Assembly: GCA_026552855.1 (NCBI GenBank)
Contig: JAPMTX010000142.1
Span: 1 to 50,436 of the forward strand
DNA from: Candidatus Methanoperedens sp.
Lineage (GTDB): Archaea > Halobacteriota > Methanosarcinia > Methanosarcinales > Methanoperedenaceae
Direction of reading: 5' to 3'
Length of the DNA: 50,436 nt
This document shows positions 23,233 to 31,546 of this stretch, piece after piece (positions within the stretch are counted from its first letter, which is position 1; each line of letters starts with the position of its first letter). A model generated the notes under the pieces. It was not told the origin of the DNA. It did no database searches and was given only the letters and a program-made list of their open reading frames with translations. The translations under genes were made by a program, and so were the position numbers.

Positions 23233-23286
23233 CCTTCCTTACTTCGTCCCACCCGCCTCAAGGCGGCCTCATTCTTTTCAGGAAGG
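23233..23286 (+). terminator. Nested hairpins after the DUF3800 gene
   Basis: An outer stem CCTTCCT (23233-23239)/AGGAAGG (23280-23286) encloses an inner hairpin CCGCC-TCAA-GGCGG (23253-23266). It lies 28 bases after the DUF3800 stop in an otherwise A+T-rich, gene-free 220-base gap. It is probably a transcription end signal, though no U-tract follows directly; a structured RNA is an alternative. Confidence 0.4.
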
Positions 23287-23425
23287 ACTTACTCACTATT
23301 CTACAATTAGTTTTTACTTAATTTATAGTTTACTGAAAAAGTGAAAACGAGTTGATTCTGATTTATTACACAAAGTACCTCTTGGGTAAACAATTTAGCC
23401 AAATAAGTACATAAACCCTAATCCA

Positions 23426-24274
23426 ATGCAACAGCAAATCTTCGCCCGGGCATTCGCCCCTGCCCACATCTCAGGGATTTTCGTTATCGATATAAAGAAA
23501 GAACCAGAGCTTTCAGGCTCGATGGGCAGCGGCATCTGCCTTAAGGACGGAGCGGTCACGAAAGTCAGCGCCGCGGGAGAGACCTCAATAAAAATTAACG
23601 GTGCTGTCAGCGAAGCGACAACAACCCTCTCAGCCATAAAGCTCCTCACTTCCAAGCCCGTGCTTGTGGAAACAGAACTCGACATACCCATAGGCGCCGG
23701 GTTCGGAGCAAGCGGAGCCGGAGCGCTCAGTACCGCGCTTGCGCTAAACGAAGCGCTCTCCCAGGAACAGACATTCAACGATCTCGCCCAGGCGGCGCAT
23801 ATAGCAGAGGTCATGAACAGGACAGGGCTTGGGGATGTAGCAGGGCAGACCTGCGGCGGCATTGATATCAGGAAAAAAGCCGGAATTCCTCCTGTCGGGA
23901 TTATCGACAGGATACCCTGCAGGGAGATATCGGTCTCATGGATCAGCTTCGGGGGCATTTCCACTAAATCGGTCCTCTCTAATGAACTGAAGAAAGAGAC
24001 CATCAACAGAGCCGGGAAATCCAGGCTAAAAGAACTCTTAAAAAAACCCACACTTACGAACTTCTTCAGGCAATCGAGCGCATTTGCAAAGGAAATAGAA
24101 TTGATGAGCTCTGAGGTAAGAGATGCCATCGAGGCTGTAGAGGCGATGGGCGGACTTGCAAGCCAGGCAATGCTGGGAAATACGGTCTTTGCCATAAACG
24201 ATGACGGGGCGCTGCTGGAATTCGGGGATGCGCAGGAGAGCATGATAAGCAATGCAGGAGCGCACCTGCTATGA
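23426..24274 (+). CDS. Pantoate kinase
   Basis: GHMP-superfamily kinase that phosphorylates pantoate to 4-phosphopantoate in the archaeal CoA pathway. It has 282 residues. The ATP-binding loop is IPIGAGFGASGAGALSTALA (about 88-107), and the opening ARAFAPAHISGIF matches the substrate-binding start of the family; GLGDVAGQTCGG (about 133-144) is the second conserved stretch. The gene overlaps the phosphopantothenate synthetase gene by four bases (ATGA), the usual archaeal pairing, which strongly supports the assignment. Confidence 0.94.
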   Translation: MQQQIFARAFAPAHISGIFVIDIKKEPELSGSMGSGICLKDGAVTKVSAAGETSIKINGAVSEATTTLSAIKLLTSKPVLVETELDIPIGAGFGASGAGALSTALALNEALSQEQTFNDLAQAAHIAEVMNRTGLGDVAGQTCGGIDIRKKAGIPPVGIIDRIPCREISVSWISFGGISTKSVLSNELKKETINRAGKSRLKELLKKPTLTNFFRQSSAFAKEIELMSSEVRDAIEAVEAMGGLASQAMLGNTVFAINDDGALLEFGDAQESMISNAGAHLL

Positions 24275-25014
24275 TACCGAAGAGCCATCCCAGATATGAA
24301 TCCCTGATGACACGGGAAAAAATAGTCGGGGGCGTGGAGAAGGGAATAACGAGCATTCACGGGCTGATCGCGCAGGGGCGCGGCGAGGCGTTCGATTATT
24401 TAATAGGAGAGAAAACCGGAAAGGGCGCACTGCATGCTGAAAAGGTAGCGGCAGCGCTGCTGCTCCTTGCAAAAAGACCGGTCATCTCGGTAAACGGAAA
24501 TGTAGCTGCGCTTGTTCCTGAGGAGATAATAAAGTTGAGCGATGCAGTTAATGCCCCGCTTGAAGTCAATCTATTCCACAGGACTGAGGAGAGGGTGAAC
24601 AGGATAATTCAACATCTGCGCTCGCTTGGGGCTAAGAAGATATACACAAAAAGCAATGCGCTGATACCAGGTCTTGACCACGAAAGAGCAAAAGTGGATA
24701 GCGAAGGCATTTTCAGCGCCGATATCGTGCTTGTTCCGCTTGAGGACGGGGACAGGTGCAGGGCGCTCGTTGAAATGAGAAAGACTGTTATTGCAATCGA
24801 CCTTAACCCTCTCTCAAGGACGGCGCAGGACGCTCATGTGACGATAGTGGATAATATCATGCGTGCTATCCCGAATATATCGGAATTTGCTGAGGAACTT
24901 AAAAGATCAAAAGAAGAATCTCTTGAAAAATTAGTTGACGCATTCAATAATAAGGAGAACCTGGCTCTCGCCATCGATGAGATCATTGCTCATCTGCAAA
25001 CGTCTCAGAGATGA
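24271..25014 (+). CDS. 4-phosphopantoate--beta-alanine ligase (phosphopantothenate synthetase)
   Basis: Joins 4-phosphopantoate and beta-alanine with ATP, replacing the bacterial PanC/CoaA steps. It has 247 residues, the family size. Conserved segments include IPKSHPRYESLMTREKIVGG at the N-terminus, PVISVNGNVAAL (about 69-80), EVNLFHRTEERV and IDLNPLSRTAQDA (about 176-188). It is coupled to pantoate kinase by an ATGA overlap. Its last 32 bases overlap the P-loop ATPase gene on the other strand. Confidence 0.95.
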   Translation: MIPKSHPRYESLMTREKIVGGVEKGITSIHGLIAQGRGEAFDYLIGEKTGKGALHAEKVAAALLLLAKRPVISVNGNVAALVPEEIIKLSDAVNAPLEVNLFHRTEERVNRIIQHLRSLGAKKIYTKSNALIPGLDHERAKVDSEGIFSADIVLVPLEDGDRCRALVEMRKTVIAIDLNPLSRTAQDAHVTIVDNIMRAIPNISEFAEELKRSKEESLEKLVDAFNNKENLALAIDEIIAHLQTSQR

Positions 25015-26110
25015 TCTCATCAAGCTGCTTCTTTCTCTTCTTGCTCGAAGATTCCACCTGTCCGTCAGCCTTGATCACAGATACTATGATATCGAACCGC
25101 TCAGCCGCTGCCATATCTGCGGTTGACATTATTGTGTCAGGCTCAGCAGACGGTGGTATCCACGGGTTTGCAAGCATCTCCATTTCCTGGAGCGTGGGAG
25201 TGTATGAATGGATGATCTCGATTTTCCCTTCTTTTTCATGCTTGTAAGCGCGGTAAAGAGCCCTGTTCTGCCTGAAGCCCACGTATATCTCAAGAAGCGT
25301 TACCCCTATGAGGGAATTGGTATGTTTTCCCACAACAAGGTCGCTGATTATTCTCTCGCCCTCGTCGGTATGCAGAACAAGAAAACCGCTTTCTTTGTTC
25401 TCGCTGCCAGATATCTCGATCATCTGTGCCAGGCAGTCTGCTAAATTCATATCCTTTGTGGGGATTATCCTGTCAAAATCCTTTATCGTCCTTGAGATCT
25501 GGTCTTCATCATAATCCGCCACACCATCTCGGTTAATGATATCCGTGATCTTCGCTCCCTGTATGCCGAGCAGGTTCGATTCTATGCCGTACTTTTTCTC
25601 TTTTTCAATAAGTTTTGAGAGCCGCTCTTTAGCATCAAGATGCCGGGAAAGCCTTCTCTTTATGAGTTCCTCATCGCTGGCAGTAAGTTCGATAGCTTTG
25701 GGATGTGCCCCGATCTTTTTTGTCAATAACGAGATCTGCCTTATTAATTCCGGCTCTCCGAGTTCCATTACATCAAATATATTCTCGACCAGCAATTTGA
25801 CCTGGTCGTAGACTGAGACATCAACACACACAGGCTCATCGCCGTCAAATATAGGAAGCTTCCTTTTTTCGTAAAGCTCTCCTTTCATTTTCTCAACGAG
25901 ATCCTTCCTGATAAGCACCACCGGCTGGGCTGAGCGCGCCCTCCCCTCAAAATAAGCCCCCATGTTCTCAGAGAGTAACTGGATAGCCAAGGTCGTTTTT
26001 CCCCCTCCCTGCGGTCCGGTCAGTATCAGGATGGGATTCTGTTCCAGTTCTTGTGAGAGAAGCCTGACCGACTCTTCTTTGGTATGCTTTGAGGTGTCAA
26101 GGATATCCAT
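24983..26110 (-). CDS. Unrecognised P-loop ATPase downstream of the thermosome gene
   Basis: 375 residues. A clear Walker A motif GPQGGGKTT is at 32-40; a Walker B strand is not obvious (CVDVSVYD at about 94-101 is one option). After the N-terminal 60 residues the protein is highly charged and helical, with long KR/E-rich segments (about 150-185) and a C-terminal part of mixed strands ending in a basic stretch (SSKKRKKQLDE). I cannot place it in a named ATPase family. It follows the thermosome gene on the same strand after 33 bases, with AGGGG before its ATG, so it is likely cotranscribed; a link to protein folding is inferred only from that. Confidence 0.75.
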   Translation of the reverse strand: MDILDTSKHTKEESVRLLSQELEQNPILILTGPQGGGKTTLAIQLLSENMGAYFEGRARSAQPVVLIRKDLVEKMKGELYEKRKLPIFDGDEPVCVDVSVYDQVKLLVENIFDVMELGEPELIRQISLLTKKIGAHPKAIELTASDEELIKRRLSRHLDAKERLSKLIEKEKKYGIESNLLGIQGAKITDIINRDGVADYDEDQISRTIKDFDRIIPTKDMNLADCLAQMIEISGSENKESGFLVLHTDEGERIISDLVVGKHTNSLIGVTLLEIYVGFRQNRALYRAYKHEKEGKIEIIHSYTPTLQEMEMLANPWIPPSAEPDTIMSTADMAAAERFDIIVSVIKADGQVESSSKKRKKQLDEIISETFADEQ

Positions 26111-26125
26111 CTGAGCCCCTGAGAA

Positions 26126-26148
26126 ATTAAGCGGGAGTCCCGCTTAAT
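26126..26148 (-). terminator. Perfect hairpin between thermosome and P-loop ATPase genes
   Basis: ATTAAGCGGGA (26126-26136) and TCCCGCTTAAT (26138-26148) are perfect complements around one central base, so the RNA can form a stem of about nine pairs with a small loop. It covers the stop codon of the thermosome gene. No U-tract follows, so partial termination or an RNA-processing/stability signal is more likely than full termination. Confidence 0.55.
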
Positions 26149-27793
26149 CCATTCCCTCCATTCCTCCCATTCCGCCCATGCCTCCTGGTCCTCCCGGCGG
26201 CATCGGGGGTGCGGATCTGCTTGAGAGAACATCGTCTATCCTCAGGATCATGGTCGCTGCCTCAGTGGCAGAGTCGATAGCCTGTATCTTTACCCTCAGA
26301 GGTTCAACGACTCCTTCCTTCAGCATATCCACGACTTTGCCTGAGAACACGTTAAGCCCGGCAGTTTTCTTGCCTTTCTCATGCTGGCTTCGCATCTCCA
26401 CAAGCATGTTTATCGGGTCAAGACCTGCGTTCTCTGCCAGGGTTCTCGGGATGATTTCAAGAGACTCGGCAAATTTGCTTACTGCGAGCTGTTCTCTTCC
26501 GGTCAATGTGGCAGAGTATTCCCTCAGGCGCAGTGCCAGTTCTACTTCTGGCGACCCTCCGCCGGCTACAAGAGTCTCATCCTCGATTGCAACGCCGACT
26601 ACGCGAAGTGCATCGTGCAGCGCGCGTTCAGCCTCATCAACTACGTGCTCTGTCCCGCCGCGCAGGATGATGGAAACAGCCTTGGGGTTGTGGCATTCTG
26701 TGACATAGGTCATAGCCTCATCCCCGATCTTCTTCTCTTCCACAAGACCTGCTTTTCCAAGGTCTGAATCGTTTATCTCTTTTAAGCTTGTGAGTATCTT
26801 GGCACTCGTTGCCCGGGCAAGTTTCTCCATATCGCTCTTCTTGACGCGCCGGGCTGCGTATATTCCTGCTTTTGCAAGATAGTGCTGGGCTATGTCGTCA
26901 ATTCCCTTCTGAACGAACACCACGTTCGCGCCGCTTGCCATGATCTTCTCGACCATATTCTCGAGCATCTGCTCTTCCTGGTCAAGGAAGGACTGAAGCT
27001 GATCGGGCGATTTGATTGATATCTCTGCATCCACTTCTGTCTTTTTGATCTCAAGCGCCTCGTTTAGCAGTAAAATCTTCGCATCGTGCACTTTCTTTGG
27101 CATGTTGGTATGAACTCTCTCTTTGTCTATTACCATGCCCTCGATAAGCTCTGACGCCTCGATGCTTCCGCCCACTTTCTTCTCTACCTTGATATCCTCG
27201 ATATCAACCGTATATTTTCCGTTCTCCTTATTGACGACTGCGAGTACTGAATTCACTGCAAGGTTGGCAAAGGTGTCCTTGTGTGCCTCTGCGCCTTTTC
27301 CTGTTATCGCTGTGGCAGCTATCTTCAATAATAAATCCCTGTCATCAACGTTCACTTCCATAGCGAGCGTCTGGAGTATCTCTTTAGCTTTTGCCGCTGC
27401 AAGCCGATAGCCATTCGCTATGACCGTGGGGTGCACGTTCTGCTCTAAAAGGTCTTCAGCGTTCTTCAGGAACTCCCCAGCCAGCACTGCCGCTGTTGTG
27501 GTTCCGTCTCCCACCTCGTCGTCCTGGGTCTTTGCGACCTCAACTATCATTTTCGCGGCTGGGTGCTCGATATCCATCTGCTTCAGGATGGTCGCTCCGT
27601 CGTTTGTTATTACGATATCTCCCAGCGAATCTACGAGCATCTTGTCCATGCCTTTTGGTCCGAGCGTTGTTCTCACTGCCGCAGCCACTGCTTTGGCTGC
27701 CATGATATTGTTACTTTGCGCTTCTCTTCCTTTTGTTCTCTGACTGCCTTCTCTTAGAATTAAGATGGGCTGTCCTGCTAATTGTCCTGCCAT
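26144..27793 (-). CDS. thsA: Thermosome (group II chaperonin) subunit
   Basis: ATP-driven double-ring chaperonin subunit with a built-in lid, 549 residues. Nucleotide-binding motifs [12 protein letters not shown] (44-55), NDGAT and GDGTTT (95-100) are intact, and [10 protein letters not shown] is in the C-terminal equatorial half. The apical domain contains the helical lid region. The C-terminus is the usual GGM-rich tail ([16 protein letters not shown]), which faces the ring cavity. GGAGG lies 6 bases before the ATG. The symbol follows common usage; which paralogue it is cannot be told from one copy. Confidence 0.97.
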   Translation of the reverse strand: MAGQLAGQPILILREGSQRTKGREAQSNNIMAAKAVAAAVRTTLGPKGMDKMLVDSLGDIVITNDGATILKQMDIEHPAAKMIVEVAKTQDDEVGDGTTTAAVLAGEFLKNAEDLLEQNVHPTVIANGYRLAAAKAKEILQTLAMEVNVDDRDLLLKIAATAITGKGAEAHKDTFANLAVNSVLAVVNKENGKYTVDIEDIKVEKKVGGSIEASELIEGMVIDKERVHTNMPKKVHDAKILLLNEALEIKKTEVDAEISIKSPDQLQSFLDQEEQMLENMVEKIMASGANVVFVQKGIDDIAQHYLAKAGIYAARRVKKSDMEKLARATSAKILTSLKEINDSDLGKAGLVEEKKIGDEAMTYVTECHNPKAVSIILRGGTEHVVDEAERALHDALRVVGVAIEDETLVAGGGSPEVELALRLREYSATLTGREQLAVSKFAESLEIIPRTLAENAGLDPINMLVEMRSQHEKGKKTAGLNVFSGKVVDMLKEGVVEPLRVKIQAIDSATEAATMILRIDDVLSSRSAPPMPPGGPGGMGGMGGMEGMD

Positions 27794-27828
27794 GAATAAC
27801 CTCCGTAAAATATTATCTTCTGTTCGAT

Positions 27829-27842
27829 AAATTGTACAATTT
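27829..27842. promoter_or_regulatory. 14-bp palindrome before the thermosome gene
   Basis: AAATTGTACAATTT is a perfect palindrome 36 bases before the thermosome ATG. A related half, CTTGTACGAAAG, lies 6 bases further upstream. On the minus strand the TATA-like CTTATATAG (27880-27888) lies about 40 bases before it, so the site would be just after the transcription start, a usual place for an archaeal heat-shock repressor. Confidence 0.45.
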
Positions 27843-28003
27843 TACGCTTGTACGAAAGTATTCTGATTGTTTGTGGTTCTATATAAGAGTTGCTGTAAAG
27901 CCCAAAAATTATAATAATTTGTAAATATAATAAAGGCAGAGGTAAGAGCATAAGGTAGATATTACAAAAACCTTATTATCTATAATGCGTATGTAGCCCA
28001 TGC

Positions 28004-28075
28004 GCCAAGGTGGCGGAACGGCTACGCAATCGCCTGCAGAGCGATTCCATTCCGGTTCGAGTCCGGACCTTGGCT
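28004..28075 (+). tRNA. tRNA-Cys (anticodon GCA)
   Basis: Acceptor GCCAAGG/CCTTGGC, D arm with GGCGGAACGGCTACGC, anticodon stem ATCGC/GCGAT around CTGCAGA (anticodon GCA), and T arm TCCGG-TTCGAGT-CCGGA. The discriminator is T and CCA is not encoded. The A+T-rich stretch CCTTATTATCTATAATG about 20-30 bases upstream is its probable TATA region. Confidence 0.95.
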
Positions 28076-28177
28076 TATCCCCTGAATTATAGTTTTTGCC
28101 GTAAAAAGTGTTATATAGCAAACAGTAGATAAGAAAGTGCCCAAAAACGTGTTTTTGGATTCCGATAATTTTATTCT

Positions 28178-28265
28178 GACGAGATAGCCAAGCCCGGTAT
28201 GGCGCAGGGTTGCTAACCCTGTGTTCCTTAATCGGAACTCGGGGGTTCAAGTCCCCCTCTCGTCG
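28178..28265 (+). tRNA. tRNA-Ser (anticodon GCT)
   Basis: Class II tRNA. Acceptor GACGAGA/TCTCGTC, anticodon stem CAGGG/CCCTG around TTGCTAA (anticodon GCT), a long variable arm (GTTCCTTAATCGGAAC), and T arm GGGGG-TTCAAGT-CCCCC. The discriminator is G and CCA is not encoded. It lies 102 bases after tRNA-Cys; TTATATAG at 28111 might serve as its promoter, or the two genes could be cotranscribed. Confidence 0.95.
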
Positions 28266-28697
28266 CTTGTTTTTCTAAATTTATGGATACGTTCTGAAGC
28301 TTTTAATGAAGTTGGACTACACAGGAATTGGTGGTAAAAGTAAGGGGATGAGATTAGAAATATTTTTTAGCAATTTTGTTGTTCCCATATAGTAAATTAG
28401 AAGTTATAACCAGATAACCATTCACTCTTCTGTTCTTGCCGTCTCTAAGATTGCCACGCGATTCTACAAAGATTTCAAACGCTTATCCAGTATCCATACC
28501 TCAAGTAGAGTACGGAATAGCTCCTCCGGCACCGCCTCCCGCTTAATCACGGCGAGCCAGACAATAAAGGCTCACTAGAAGGAGGTATAGATATTTCTTC
28601 TCAAAATTTACGCATTTTTGAAAAGGTTATAGCCTGTATATATAATTTCCGATGCTTTGGGTTATATTAATCATATTATAAAAAACAAAGAATTACT
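28266..28697. other. Gene-poor spacer between tRNA-Ser and aglB
   Basis: About 430 bases without a convincing gene. The only coding-like trace is a 35-codon open stretch on the minus strand (28467-28571, stop at 28464-28466). It has a helical, charged composition and no good start codon, and may be a gene remnant. The rest is A+T-rich. Confidence 0.5.
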
Positions 28698-28770
28698 TTC
28701 CGAAATGACCATAAAAATGAACCGCAGATGAACGCAGGCACGCTATAACCCGTATTTATTTGCGGTTCCT
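28698..28770. repeat. Short inverted repeat, possibly of a dispersed family
   Basis: GAACCGCA (28719-28726) and TGCGGTTC (28761-28768) are perfect complements, preceded by TTTCCGAAA (28698-28705). The phrase ACCGCAGATGAACGCAG resembles a kind of dispersed intergenic repeat and recalls the hairpin elements at 9.6 and 19.1 kb, but it is not the same sequence. It lies just after the aglB stop. Confidence 0.4.
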
Positions 28771-28777
28771 GTTCTCA

Positions 28778-31384
28778 TTAAACCAGATCAAGCTTCACGG
28801 TCCCGCCGTCGAGCACTTCCCTCTCGCCCACATCTACCTGCTTTGAGATATTGCCCGCGGTGATGGTGTAAGCGCCAGCCGGCTTGGTATCGAAATTAGT
28901 CTCTCCTGCTATCGGACCCTGTGTTGAATACGGGACAGTGAATTCATACGTTCCATCGGATGAAGTGGTCTGTGAGTACTGGATGCTCCGTCCGATGTTC
29001 GTTTTGATCGTATTCGTCAGTGTAACCGTAGTATTCGGCGGCGCTCTGCCAGTGATTTTTGCACCTTTCACATGCTCGAATATCTTGACGTAACCTGAAT
29101 ATTCCAGAGGCAAATTTCCGCCATATACCTGGTTGTACCAGAATTTTCCATTGCAAACTCCTCCATCGCACAATGGCTGAAGTTGTCCATTTGCTTGTTG
29201 AGATACTCCGATCTCATTTATACCTCCGCGTGTCTGCCAGTTACTCTGCGTCTCATGGACCATACGATACGTCTTCAGGTTATTCCCATCAAAAATGTGA
29301 AGCTTTGCCTCCATAGTACCATAATATTTCGGCGTTGGGACAACAATAGTGCCCTGTGAGGTCTGGATCTGCGTATAGTATCCCTGGTCAGAGAGATCCC
29401 ATTCAGCAAAGACTGTCAGGATCGAATAAGCCATGTAAGCATTGCTCGCAACATACCGTGCGCCGGGCTTTCCATTGATGCCGAGCTTGTCAAGCACTTC
29501 GTTCGCTTTCTCCTCTGTGGGGGCAATAAGGAATGTGGACGCGCCCGGAGCATGCGTATCACCCCCGCCTATGCCTTCCTGGAACGGGTTCGCGTTCGGT
29601 ATCCTGTGACCGAAGTACGTGATAACATGCCCGTAATCCCACCAGCTCATGACGCCGTAGGCAGATTCGGGATAGGGATACGTACTGTTAACCGGTCTTT
29701 CGTAGATATCATAATACTTTAGCCCGGGATCAGGTGTATTGTAGCGCATCCAGTTAAGCCCGTCGTACCATTCGTAATATCCCGGCGCGATCGCTCCCCA
29801 CTGCGCGGACTCCATGGAGGTCTTATAGGGAGATGCATATGAGGGGGCATTCAAAAATCCTGCAATCCCGACCACAAGACCCAGCGAGAGGATATGCTGT
29901 ATCCTTATTTTTTTGGCGCATTCAACCACATCGCATGAGCCGAATTCCTTCCAGTCGCCGAAATCCAGGGCTTTTGAGCCTATGAAGCCTACAAGTATCG
30001 CCGCGTTCACGGCATAGTAATAAGCAAACCTGTTCTGCGCCAGCATTATAGCCAGGACAAAAACGCCCCATACCGCTGTTAGCGTATACTCAGCTCTGGA
30101 TCTCCTGACAATATAATAACCCAGAGCCAGGATGCCTATGTAAGCCAGGTAATAATTATAACCGAAGTTCTCAAACAACATATCAGTTGTGATGGGATAG
30201 GCTTCCGCGATGGTCAGACCGCCGCCTTGCTGTCCGTGGAATATAAAGTCCCAGTTCCCTACGGAGGCATCGTACAATCCCGGCACTATCAACTTCAGGG
30301 CTATCAGACCTATTATTATTGTGCCTGATACGAATAATAGATAATGAGTTCCGCTTAATTCCCGCTTGTTCATTTCCCTGGAGACTATGCTGAGAAGGGC
30401 GAAAACCGCAGCGCCCCCGCCTGTTACAGCCACATGCAGGAGAGAATAATACCCGGATGAGAAACCGTTTCTCAGATCAACGTACGGCAGCACCATTACC
30501 ATTGCGATCAGATATGCTATTATGCCCACGATCCCCAGGTACTCCGTAGATTTTCCCCTGAAATGATCTATGACATACTGAACTACCACAAAAATGCCGA
30601 AAACCACTGCAAAGAAGACACCCGCAGTCCAGTTGAGGAGGTAGCCTCCGAAAGACAGACCTGCGAAAATAGAGTAGGTTAAAGGTGTTTTCAGGCTTTG
30701 CCAGTCTCTTTTCAGCCAGTGATCAAAAGTGATGTTCTCAGCCTTTTTAATAGCCATTATGAAAAACATCATCATCATCGCCAGGTAAAAGACCTCAGCC
30801 ACGTGGTTATCAGTGAACCCGAGTACCGAGCGTGAGAGGAACTGACCTGGCAGTATGGCTATTAAAAAAGCCCCCAGAAGACCTGCTTTCTCGTCTGCCA
30901 GCTCTTTGCCTATAAAATATACGGGGAATACTACCAGAGCGCCCAGGACCGCGGGATAGAACGCGCCTATTGTATCGATAGTGGACTGCGAGGGCATCCC
31001 GCTGCCCGTGATAAGACCTGCAAAAATGGAGAAAAAGGCTATCATCTGGTCAAACAGGGGACCCCAGTGAAGCGGCGTCCCGTACGGATACAACGTATAC
31101 GCATCAAAGAATAGCCTGTGGGGGAAAAACTGGATAGTATTTTCCACGAGTCTCATATGGAAGATGGCATCATCCGAAGCAAAACCAACAATCCCCCTGT
31201 TAAAAACATTTTTTATGGGCGTTATGCCTCTTATATAGAATGAGAACAGGAATATTGCAAAAAGCATTACATATGAAAGGTATTTTACCGGAAAGATGCT
31301 CCCACTGCCATTTTTTTCTTTTGCGTTTTCTTCTTTTCCTATAGTTTTTCCCTTGAATTTTTTAGTTGGTTTTCCTTTTGCCAA
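28778..31384 (-). CDS. aglB: Oligosaccharyltransferase AglB (STT3 family)
   Basis: Transfers lipid-linked glycans to asparagine in N-x-S/T of S-layer proteins and archaellins at the outer membrane face. It has 868 residues. The catalytic acidic pair is in GFASDDAIFH (Asp71-Asp72), a second metal site is near Asp192 in GFTDNHVAEV, the external-loop TIAE motif is at 391-394, and the WWDYG motif at 581-585 recognises the sequon. About thirteen hydrophobic segments precede the soluble domain. Residues from about 770 form an additional beta-sandwich-like part (VKGAKITGRAPPNTTVTL). It starts at TTG, preceded by GAGGTG; no ATG fits. It is divergent from the glycosyltransferase genes. Confidence 0.97.
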   Translation of the reverse strand: MAKGKPTKKFKGKTIGKEENAKEKNGSGSIFPVKYLSYVMLFAIFLFSFYIRGITPIKNVFNRGIVGFASDDAIFHMRLVENTIQFFPHRLFFDAYTLYPYGTPLHWGPLFDQMIAFFSIFAGLITGSGMPSQSTIDTIGAFYPAVLGALVVFPVYFIGKELADEKAGLLGAFLIAILPGQFLSRSVLGFTDNHVAEVFYLAMMMMFFIMAIKKAENITFDHWLKRDWQSLKTPLTYSIFAGLSFGGYLLNWTAGVFFAVVFGIFVVVQYVIDHFRGKSTEYLGIVGIIAYLIAMVMVLPYVDLRNGFSSGYYSLLHVAVTGGGAAVFALLSIVSREMNKRELSGTHYLLFVSGTIIIGLIALKLIVPGLYDASVGNWDFIFHGQQGGGLTIAEAYPITTDMLFENFGYNYYLAYIGILALGYYIVRRSRAEYTLTAVWGVFVLAIMLAQNRFAYYYAVNAAILVGFIGSKALDFGDWKEFGSCDVVECAKKIRIQHILSLGLVVGIAGFLNAPSYASPYKTSMESAQWGAIAPGYYEWYDGLNWMRYNTPDPGLKYYDIYERPVNSTYPYPESAYGVMSWWDYGHVITYFGHRIPNANPFQEGIGGGDTHAPGASTFLIAPTEEKANEVLDKLGINGKPGARYVASNAYMAYSILTVFAEWDLSDQGYYTQIQTSQGTIVVPTPKYYGTMEAKLHIFDGNNLKTYRMVHETQSNWQTRGGINEIGVSQQANGQLQPLCDGGVCNGKFWYNQVYGGNLPLEYSGYVKIFEHVKGAKITGRAPPNTTVTLTNTIKTNIGRSIQYSQTTSSDGTYEFTVPYSTQGPIAGETNFDTKPAGAYTITAGNISKQVDVGEREVLDGGTVKLDLV

Positions 31385-31546
31385 AGTACACCTCGGTTGC
31401 GGTATAAGTGGATGTTGCGATTAATAAAGATTATGGAAATGATTGTTAATGCGATATGTACTATTCAGGTATCGCCTATTAAAACTTTTGGTTCGTAACA
31501 TATCGAACTAATTATCAGGTTCCTCTGCCAATACGCTTATATTGAT

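Noticed and set aside
27496-27757. Long open frames opposite the thermosome gene
   Set aside because: They are mirror frames of a highly biased coding sequence and have no ribosome sites or family features.
28302-28390. A 28-codon open frame starting at an ATG near 28302 on the plus strand
   Set aside because: Too short, no ribosome site, no recognisable motif.
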